From the NCBI GenBank assembly GCA_024734555.1, contig JANPWX010019236.1, forward strand, positions 155,839 through 219,838: DNA of 64,000 nucleotides. The letters run 5' to 3'. Below are positions 1 to 10,100 of the stretch, in pieces (position 1 is the first letter of the stretch; each line of letters starts with the position of its first letter). A model generated the notes under the pieces. The model made no database searches. It worked only from the letters and a program-made list of their open reading frames with translations, and was not told the DNA's origin. Position numbers and translations under genes: made by a program. This DNA comes from Trochalopteron elliotii (taxonomy: Eukaryota; Chordata; Aves; Passeriformes; Leiothrichidae).

Positions 1-2410
1 GCAGTTTGCAGCTGCAGCACAGCTGTTTGCACTGTCCCTCACGCCCCTTAATGACTGCAGCCACAGGCTTTGGTGTCCATACAGGGTCCCTTAGAGGCAA
101 CGCTGATTTCTTTCTGGCCTTTGAAACATAAAGCAGGGTCTCCTCCCACGGCCAGCCAGCTTCACAGAACAGCTATTTAGTAACGCCAAATAACCATTTC
201 CAGCCTGACAAAATAAGGAGCCTAGAGAAGATAGCTGGCCTTGCTGTGATAATGAAGTGATAGATGATTGAAATGAGTCAAACCCTGTGGTCCTGCCTTA
301 GTCAAGGCTCTCACTGAAGCCAGTGGGAGTTCAGCTTTTAGGGAGAAATGCAGGAGTGCATTTATTTTTTTTTTTTTCTGTTATACAAATGTTACATGAT
401 TGCAGGGAACAATGTATTTCTTGGAATAAGATGCTTTAATATTAACGTCATTCTCCATTACTTTATAGATGCTGCCCTGTGTAACACGAGAAAGTTTAGT
501 TCCCCTTGAATTAAGGGTGAACTAGCAGCATCCTATTTTCGATGCTCTTTGGAAGCTTTCAACTAAGTGTTACAGAGAAATAGCACAGTAGTTGGAGTTG
601 TCCTGTACTATTCATCACATTCACAGACCTCCACAGCTCCATCTGCACTGAGTGGGACCGGGGTCCTAAGCAGCTTCTCATGCTCATAAAGGAAGCCATT
701 CTCTGCTCTTTGTTTTTTTTCGCCTGTGGAAATTATGGTATTTTATTAATTTCTCCTGCTGTTTTTCCATGACATACATCATGTTTCATCAGAGAAGTAC
801 ACTACAGTTTCCTGACACTTTGTTTAGATGCTTGAAATTTCCTCTACAGGTTGAAGTAGGTTTTGCCTACTTATTAGCTGACAACTGTTGAAGTTGCAAA
901 CAAGAGTTGAGTTTCGGTAAACCAAAAGAGAAAAAAAAAAAAAAAGCAAACAAAGAAGCTGTATGTCCTACTTAATTGATTTTATGGGTGGATTTTTCTT
1001 AAATATCTGCATCAGCTATGTGAATGTAATGTTCTGTAAGAGCATCATCTGGCTGACTCACATGTGAGGATGCAATAACACTAAAGATCCTCTTTTTGCA
1101 CTTGGGGTCTGACTCCAGCCCACTGCAGTCAGCCTCTTGATTTCAGTGAGGTCTGGGTCAGGTCAAACTGACAACTCAGGGTTGTCACCAATCACTTAGG
1201 GTCCCAAAGCATCCCAGGGCTGAAACCTGTATCTAGCAAGTGTTGAAGTTTACATTAATGTATGTACTTTTGGAACACGTGCCATAAATCCAAGGTAAAT
1301 GTCCATGTTTGCACTAAGGATGTTCTTGTGATAAGACTTTTCCAGCATCTTTACCAATAATGAATCTATTGAATTTTTGAGAAAGGAAAAAGAATGTTGA
1401 AGACTCATAATTTAATTTTGTGTTTCTTTGTCTAGTTTCGCTTTTGTAGAACATAGGTAGGTACAGGTGATTTGAACTTTTAAGCAGATGTGTGCAAAGA
1501 GCACCTGAGTGTGTGGAGAGCAGGGTTAATAGTGTGCATGCAGTAGTGAATTTGCTCTGTGCCAGCCAAATAAAATGTTTATACCATGAGCTAAAGGGGG
1601 ATATTTATTATCTGACTTTTATTTGTGAACTGGTCCTTAGACACAGTCCCAAGTTAAGTTGAAACACACTGGGCTTGTTTTGTGACCATTTTTGTGTGGA
1701 GGAAATGTTGGGCTGCTCTCTGGCCGTGGTTGCCTGGGGGTTCCCCACCTTGCAGTGGGTGTTTCTCCACTCTGGGTCTCCAGGATTGGGGGTGACCCTT
1801 GTGCCCCCCCAGAGCTGGGACCAGCTGAGTCTGGACTGAGCAACAACCACAGAGCCAGCAGGATCCTGCTGTCCTGCAGCCACTGGCAATCACAGTGCAC
1901 AGCTGTTAAGCCAACTGGGGATTCTTCTCATCTACTTCCAAATCAATCACAATGCACTAATTAGGTGGGAAAGTAGGAGTGTCTTAAGTTACTGTTGGGG
2001 CTGTTTATAGTGGTAACAATTCTTGTGGTAACAATACACATTTTGAGGTACAACTGTAAATATTTGTCTGAAACATAGCACACATTGCATATGAAATGAT
2101 TTTAATCTTTTTGTCTTCCATAGTTTTAAATCTAAGCTTTTATTAATTTATGAAGTGGATAAGTTCTGCAGATCTGAATGTACAGTCTGAGGTTTTTAAC
2201 ATTTGAAACTTTGCACATGACATGGTATGTTCCCCTGAGTATGCTGTTGAACTAGGCTCTTCATGTATATGTATAAATTACAGAGAATTTCCTCTGACTG
2301 CAAGTTTAAATTAACTATATTGTATATGTACCTGTAAAAACGTGTTAAATCTATATTTAAAGATTAAAAACTTGTTAAATAAATCCATCTGAGAATGTGC
2401 AATTCTTTTC
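1..2410 (+). other. Probable 3' UTR/3' flank of a plus-strand gene (MCF2 by synteny)
   Basis: No coding exon is visible. The AT-rich sequence has AATAAA at 1569-1574 and at 2378-2383, the second followed by a GT/T-rich stretch (about 2450-2470), the usual layout of a vertebrate poly(A) site. In mammals MCF2 is tail-to-tail with F9, which would put its 3' end here on plus. That identity rests on synteny only. A degraded palindromic repeat core (TCACTGAAGCCAGTGGGAG) lies at about 312-330. Confidence 0.35.
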
Positions 2411-2639
2411 AAAGATGCATCTGCTATAATTCTAGAGGAAAACAAGTGGTCACTGTGTTGGTTTTATTTCATTTCCTTGGAACAACTTAAAACCTCCTCA
2501 CATGCATTTTGATTTTAAGGTGAGCAGTGGCAGATGATCCAGTTAGCTTCTTGCTGGATGCAGTGGCAGGGAAAGTAGGAGAGGCACCCTAGCACTCATA
2601 CTGAAGGTTGAATAAGCAGCTGCTGACACCCTGCCCTAG

Positions 2640-3066
2640 CTCAGGGTGTCCTCAGCCTCCCCTGCCTCCATCCCAGCGGGGTCAGGGTGTCCCCAGCCTC
2701 CCCTGCCTCCATCCCAGCAGGGTCAGGGTGTCCCCAGCCTCCCCTGCCTCCATCCCAGCAGGGTCAGGGTGTCCTCAGCCTCCCCTGCCTCCATCCCAGC
2801 GGGGTCAGGGTCTCCCCAGCCTCCCCTGCCTCCATCCCAGCGGGGTCAGGGTCTCCCCAGCCTCCCCTGCCTCCATCCCAGCAGGGTCAGGGTGTCCCCT
2901 GCCTCCATCCCAGCGGGGTCAGGGTGTCCTCAGCCTCCCCTGCCTCCATCCCAGCGGGGTCAGGGTGTCCCCAGCCTCCCCTGCCTCCATCCCAGCAGGG
3001 TCAGGGTGTCCTCAGCCTCCCCTGCCTCCATCCCAGTGGGGTCAGGGTGTCCCCAGCCTCCCCTTC
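2640..3066 (+). repeat. 41-bp minisatellite, about 10 copies
   Basis: Tandem array of a GC-rich unit (core TGCCTCCATCCCAGC, then GGGGTCAGGGT) with period 41. One unit near 2893-2905 is shortened by about 8 bp. Because 41 is not a multiple of three, all plus frames stay open and spurious proline/serine-rich ORFs appear; these are not genes. Confidence 0.95.
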
Positions 3067-3429
3067 CTTCCAGCACTGGGCAGCACTGCTGGAGCCACCT
3101 CTGTGCTGAGGACCATGGCTGTTGCCCATGATGTACCTCAGCCTGACTGATGTGAAAACATCTGTTTGGGAGCACAGTGGATGCAGTTCTGTGTGTGTTC
3201 ACCTCCCTCATGGGCTCCTGCTCCTGGGAGGCTGCTGAGGCATCATCAGTGCCTGCTGGGCTTCCCTTGCCCACACTGCTGTGTGCCTGCTGAGGGCAAT
3301 GCTGGTGGCACACTGGTCTGGGACACGTGCGAGCCCCTCCCCTGCTGATCCACCAACCTCTGCATTTGGGATTTGGGGACTGACACCACCACAGCAGTGC
3401 CAGTGCATTCAGAAATGCAACCACGGGTC

Positions 3430-3642
3430 ATCAAAAGAGCTTTTTATTTCCTTATTACAGCATTTTCATTGTATTCTCTCAACTTTTGCCTTCCAAGAGC
3501 ACAAGTTATTTCATTTGGAAATGTTTATTGAAATGCAATGGCATCTCAAAACCACAGAGGTTGCTGTGGTCCCTCTCCAACTCCCCAGTTCCACCCCCTA
3601 GCATGGCGCAGCCTCCCCAGCAGGACACAGCACTCCCTGGGG
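3430..3642 (-). other. F9: F9 3' UTR with two candidate poly(A) signals
   Basis: Downstream of the stop, the minus strand carries AATAAA at 3529-3524 and again at 3448-3443. Either would give a short 3' UTR of roughly 130-220 nt. Which is used cannot be told from sequence alone. Confidence 0.6.
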
Positions 3643-4190
3643 TCAGGGGAGCCTCGTGGTGTGCTTTATCCACTTGACATACTTGGAGACCCGGGTGTAG
3701 ATGCCGTATTTCCCCGGCAGGGCACATTCCTCTCCCCAGCTGGTGATGCCCGTGAGGAACCAGGTGCCCTCGATCTCCGTGGTGTAGGGCCCCCCGCTGT
3801 CCCCCTCGCAGGTGTCCCTGCCCCCGGAGGGGTAGCCCGCACAGAACATGTTCTTCAGGATGGTGGTGGAGGTGCTCTTGAGGCAGGTGGACCTGTCAAC
3901 AAAGGGCACCTTGAGCACCTGCAGGGTGGTGGCCTTGCGGCCGCGGAAGAGCTGCTTGCCCCAGCCGCTGACCGTGCCCACGCCCTGCTTCAGCAGAGCG
4001 TTGGTGAACTCGTGGCTGCCCAGGCAGATGGGGGTGACGTAGCTGTTGAAGGTGAGGGGCTGGTCCAGCTCCAGCAGGGCGATGTCGTTGTGGTACTCGT
4101 TGATGGAGGCGTTGTAGGTGGGGTGGGACAGCAGCTTCACCACCTTGCGCCACTGCTCCGTGTGGTCGTCGCTCCTGATGTCGTGTTCAC
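3643..4190 (-). CDS. F9: F9 exon 8: catalytic Asp and Ser, stop codon
   Basis: 548 coding nt, identical to human. Acceptor CCCGCAG, then [13 protein letters not shown], the calcium-loop region. NDIALLELD gives catalytic Asp323; [12 protein letters not shown] gives the S1 Asp413 and catalytic Ser419; SWGEEC and [10 protein letters not shown] follow, ending KHTTRLP and TGA at 3645-3643. Residue 192 in chymotrypsin numbering is Glu rather than the human Gln, residue 98 is Glu rather than Lys, and TYNAS adds another sequon. Confidence 0.98.
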
Positions 4191-7100
4191 CTGCGGGGAC
4201 AAATGTGACGAAGGTGCCCCCCTCCATGGCAGGACCGTGGGTCTGTGTAAGCCTGGGCCAGTGGAAGGTGGCCCTGCTCACAGCAGGGAGTTGGAAGTAG
4301 CTGATCTTTAAGGGCCCTTCCAACCCAAACTGTTGGATGATTCTATCATCTGCTGAAACTGATGGAGCCATAAAATGAGTTGCATTGCTCCGTGCAAGAT
4401 TCCCTTCCCTCAGCCTTCAGCTTACTTTTGGTACATTCATGGACACTGGGCAACCTGTTGCTGCAGCTCAACACTTTGTGCCCCACCAGGTAAAGCTGCT
4501 GTGGCTCTGACTTCTGGTTTTCTTTGCCAGAGGAGAGTCCCAGGCAGGCAAGTTTTGTTGCTGTAGCATAGAACTGTGTACAGAAAGAAGCTGTGTTCCT
4601 GTTAGGCTTGGGACTGTTACCTTCCCTCAGCCTTCAGCTTACTTTTAGTACATTAATGGACACTGGGCAATCTGTGCCCTGGAGGGCCATGCAGCTCTGA
4701 ATCCAGCCCAGCCCAGTGGGAATCAGCCCTCAGATTGCTCCTGGCCAGGCTGCTGGCTCCTTGTCAAAGGCAGCTGCAGGCTCCCTCATGTCTCACACCC
4801 CCGGCACAATGCAGGTGTGACACTGGGCACACATCGCCCCATCAGACACCAAAGATGAAGATGGTTTTTGCCAGAGTCAGCAGCGATGTGGCTGTTCTGG
4901 GGATTTAGCACCCCCAGGGAGATGTAAGGGGATGTCGCCCTTGCAGCACAGAGGGTAGAACTCACTGATGAAAAACCTTGGTTTAAAGCAAATAATGTAT
5001 GTGGAAAGGAACCCTTTCTGAACCCCCAGAGCCACGGGGCAGGATGGGGCGCGGTGGGGCACCTACGCCGTGTCCGATGCTCACAGGTCCTCCCGAGCCG
5101 GGGCTCGGCCGCTCGCAGCCGCTGTGATCGAGGTGCCGGCAGCCTGTCACCTTCCCCCGCCTTGTGTAACAGGTAGGGAGAGGGAAGGGCGAGTGCTCCG
5201 CGCTCCCGGCTCGGCGAAGGGGCAGCAGCCGGGGCCGCCCACCCGCCCGCGCTGGAGGCTGAGAGAGCAGGATGACTTTTCCCGGCCGCTCTCACCCCGG
5301 GGTGGTGAGGGGTGCCTTTGGCCCCTGCTGCGGGGCTTGTGCTGGCCGTGCCGAGCTCTCCGGAACGCAGCATCGCCTCTGAGCAGCGGCTGCGGCACCC
5401 GGGCCGGCCGTGCGCTGCTGCGGAGCCGGCGCGGAGCGGAGCCAGCCGCAGGTGAGCGGGGCTGGCGGGCTCGGAGAGGGCTCTTTTTCTGGGCGGAGTG
5501 GGAATGTCGGCTCCCTACCAGAGTGTTTCTACAGTGTAAACGCAAGGCAAACCCGGGCGAGACTTTCAGGTGGCCTTTCTTACGTTAAGGATGCTTGCTT
5601 ATTGCTTGTGTTACGTTAGAGATGCTTGCTATTGCTGGGGACCTGAGAATGTGATTCAGGGATGGAAGTGGAGAAGCAAAGAAGCGTAGGGGAGGGGGAA
5701 TGCTTCTTCCAGCGGGCTTTAAAGCTGCCTGGATGAGCCTCTGGCTCAGGTGAGCTCGCCCATGGCCAGGTTGATCTGAGGCTTTGGGACCAAGGCAGAC
5801 CCAGCTCACTGCTCCTACCAGAGGTGGTGGCACCTGCAGGTACTGATGAAATGCTGCAACTTCAGCTGGGACCTCCGTGTCCCACAGCAGCTCCTATCAG
5901 GCCCCAGAGCTGCTCATATCAGGCCCCAGAGCAGCTTGTGTCCCACTGCTGCCCTTCACCACAGAGCCCTGTGCCGTGTCTTGTCCAGCCCTGTGTCCCT
6001 CCCCTCCGGCCCAGGTGCTCACCTGCCACAACAGTGAGGTTGTGGGTGTACTCTGGCTTCAGGCAGTGTGCTGCTGTCACCACCCACTTCTCGTTGATGA
6101 TGGAGCCGCCGCAGAAGCCCAAGCCTTCACTGTTCACCAGCAGAACCTGTGGGAGCAGGGGAAAATCACAATCTTGGGTTTGTGTAGGCCTGGGCCAGTG
6201 GAAGGTGGCCCTGGTCACAGCAGGGGGTTGGAAGTAGCTGATCTTTAAGGGCCCTTCCAACCCAAACTGGATTGGATGATTCTATCATCTGCTGAAACTG
6301 ATGGAGCCATAAAATGAGTTGCATTGCTCCATGCAAAACTCCCTTCCCTCAGCCTTCAGCTTACTTTTGGTACATGCATGGACACTGGGCAACCTGCTGC
6401 TGTAGCTCAGCCCTTTGTGCCCCACCAGGTAAAGCTGCTGTGGCTCTGACTTCTGGCTTTCTTTGCCAGAGGAGAGCCCCATGCAGGCAAGTTTTTTTTA
6501 CAGCGCCATGCTGTGGCATAAAACCGTGTACAGAAAGAAGCTGTGTTCCTGTTAGGCTTGGGACTACTGCCAGTCTAACCTTAGAGACAGGCTTTGGGTA
6601 TTTAAAAGTAAGATGATCTTGTACTCAGAGAGTGTGTGACTGCTGGGGTTAGAGAAGGCTTGCAGAAAGAGCTGTACCTGCCAGGGCACCTCTCCTTTCA
6701 TGCTGTCTGACCCGCCGACAACACGTGTGCCTGTCCTGAGCACAGGGGTGATCTTGGTGGTGGCAGCAGTGCTGGTTTCCGTGGTGTTGTCCAGCACCTC
6801 GTCAGGGCCATCGTCAAGGTCGTCACCAGTGATGTTCCAGTGCTCAAAGGTATTCATGGATCGGGTGAGCTTCCTCTTGGCCTCAGGAGCCGTGATCCTC
6901 CCACAGGGGTATGGCACTGAGGAACAGTCACAGCTGTCACTGCCTGTGTCACACGGTGACCAAAAGGGCAGGCGAGGAGGGAAATTCTGCCTCACCTCGG
7001 CATGGTTTGGGCCCAGCACAGGGCTGTGGGCTGACCACGTGTACCCTGTGCACACATGCCTGTGCCTTGGAGCCGCAGTGATATGTAAAAGCAGCAAAAT

Positions 7101-10100
7101 CACAGATTGTTTCTGGGCTTTGGAAATGACATCTGAACAGCTTTAAAAGTGAAAAAAGCTTGTGTTGAGCGGGTGTGCCTGAGGGGCCGGGGCAGCTGTG
7201 CCTGCTCTTGGCAGGATGTGTGCTGCATACCTGGGAATCCTGTGCTGGGCAGCCGGGCACTTGGCCGGCATCTCTACAGCAGTGACTCCAGAACAATAAA
7301 CAGCCAGCTGGGAGAGGGCAGGAAATAACCCCTGCCAATTGTACAGATAATCCTGCTTGGCACCAAGGTGAGGAAAACATTAATAAACTCTTCCTAGAGT
7401 TGTATATTTTCTCTGTTAATGAAGATCTCATCTGTAGGCTCCTTTCAGACAAGCTCTTCCCATTCCCCTCCCACGCAGTGTGTGCCGAATTCCTGCTGTA
7501 GTGGCAGTCAAAATAGTAAATAGCACCAGGCATTGTCTTTCATCTGAAAAGCTTTCAGAAGCACTGAGCAAACAAACATTAGTGTAAAATCAGATGTGTG
7601 TGTGGCCTACTGAGACTTCATCCTTTATTTTTAAACAGTTCACTTTAGGAACAGGACTCAACTGAGTTTTGAGTGATGGAAAGTGGTACCTGGAAGCTTA
7701 GCCTATGAAATTAAGGTTTCAGAGCCAACAAAAGCTAAGCTTTTGCAGGAAGGGCATTCACCCAACCTGAAAGATGATCTTCTTGCTAGCTGTAAACCTT
7801 TCTGGTCCAGTGAAAGTGATACAGCATGTTGGGCAACACAGGCCTGGCTCTTGATGAGATCCTTTGTTAACAGGATTGCCAACCTAAGATACTTCCTAAA
7901 CTGATTGCTGACAGCCAGCATGTTCAGGAGGTCAGTGCTCCTTGCTGCAGCTGACAGAGCTCCCCTGTGCAGGTACCTGCATGCAAACTTGGGTGTACAA
8001 ACCTGCTGCAGTCAGGTGTTAGAAATGTGATAGCATCGAATGTTGAACTGACTTTGGATGACAAAATATTTATCTGCTCAATCTCTTCTCTGCCAGATGT
8101 GTTTCTGGGATGTTCATGCCCAATTAATTTGTGGTGTTGTGGTGGGTTGGGTCTGCACATGTCAGTGTAGTTATAGGTATGGTAACGGTCTAGGAGCAGG
8201 GTAAAGCTGGGGAACACAGCAAGAACCAGCTATTTCTTAGCCCTTTGTGAAGCTGCTGCATTTTCCTTCCACCCCACCCAATACAGCAGCTAAGCCAGAG
8301 GCAGTTCTCGTTGAGGGTCTCTGCAGATACAGCACTGCTGGGAGGACACCATTAGCACAAAGCTTCATTGTACCCACCAAACTCAGGTAATTATAAGGCA
8401 CTGGGTCATGACCAGCCATGAAATAGAGCATCAGGAGGATTTACAGGAAGCAAAATCTTCTTTGGTTCTGAAAAGCTCAGAGCATCCTCAGGGTAGAATC
8501 AGTAATTAACTATTAGCTCCTACTGGAAGAACACAGGAGTGAGCCCTGGCTGGGTGCTGGTGTAGCTGAACATCACCTTTCTGCCTTCAGAAAATTTCTG
8601 ATCTATATTTAGAACTGTAAGATGGCTGGAGCCTGTCTGAGCAGCCATCTGAAACGAGCATTTGCCTTTGAACAAATCCCTGGACAACTACCCTCCCTCT
8701 CCACTCACCCAGGCTAAAAAGGAGATGTTTACATTGAACCCTTCCAGCCAGACCCCACATCTGCCCTTGGGAAAGTGCAGGGTTGGGCTTTACTTTTGCT
8801 AAGCAGGAAAACAAGCAACAAGGTTTCCAACAGGATATTGCATCTATGAAATTCATGCAACTAAATCCAAGACAAGGCCTTGACAACTTTAACCCAAATC
8901 TCTCAAAAACAGTTTAAAAGTTAACCTGTAGGCTCGCAGGACTTCTTATCTTCATGCAGTTTATAGCCAGGAGCACAGGAACACACAACCTTCTGTGGGG
9001 GCTGATGACTGCAGAAGTGCTTGCAGCCTCCGTTTTTAATAGCACAGGTGAAGTCTGAAAGAAATTAAAGTGAAACTGTGGGAGTTCTTTGGAAACAGAA
9101 CTGGTCAGAGATTTGTTGAGACTTGGGGGTTTGGGCTAAGTGACCCCTCTGTGGTTGATCCAGATTATGGAAAACTGATTGTTTGCAAGGAGATGGGGAA
9201 GAAGGGCAATCCCATCCCTGCTCGTAATGAAGGAGCAGTGGGCACTTCTTTGAGCAGGTAGGTTGAGGAGCTTGGAGACCCCCACAGAGCCCTGGCACAG
9301 CCTCCTGCCTCCAGCAGCTGCGTGCTGGCTGAAATTTGGCAGCCTGACCCTAAAGGACTCCTGCAAATATTTGGTAACAAGCCACGTGATTTCCCCACTT
9401 TCGTGGTTTTGGCAGTGGGGGAGAACACCCTGTGTCAGATTGGAGCAAACCCTGCACCCCAGCAGGGCTTTGTACTGGGGTCATTGCTGGGCTCCAAACT
9501 TCAAGACAAGCCTTATGTTCTCCCTGACACACCAACCAGTCGGCACAGCCTGGCTTGAAGACCCATTTCAGCAGGATGTGTGACGAAACAAGTCCCAGCC
9601 TGAGGCAGAGAGAGATTTCCCTGACTTGCACCTGTCTTTTCCCACCCCATCCCTCACTCCTCTGTGGTGGGAACACCTTGGAGGTGGGAAATTACAAATC
9701 TGCAGAGGCCCTTGCAATTCTCAGTGAGTTTTCAAATAACTTCACAGCAGATTAACTCCACTCCTACTTCCTCAAGGACACCTCCCTTCCTGTAGCCATT
9801 TTAATGCCATCATTTACTATTTTTGCAGAGCTCTTCTTCACGCCTCACTTCCAGCTCTATTTTTGCTCCTCACTTCCCCAAGAAATCTGCAATGAGACTA
9901 TTTAAATTTGATGCAACTTTGAAATGCTCTTTTTAACGTACACTCCTCTCTTGCCAGAGCAGAAATACAACTAGAAAGAGAATCTTTTATTAGTGCAGTG
10001 AGTCTAGCACATTATGTGAGTTGCACAGCCCCTGATTATATTATAAGAGCTGAATATCCCTCTTGCTTAAATTATCAGCTGTTTGGTTTTCATAAACTCC

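Noticed and set aside
2608..3150. Proline/serine-rich ORFs of 140-180 codons in several plus frames
   Set aside because: They are read-through of the 41-bp minisatellite, which keeps every frame open.
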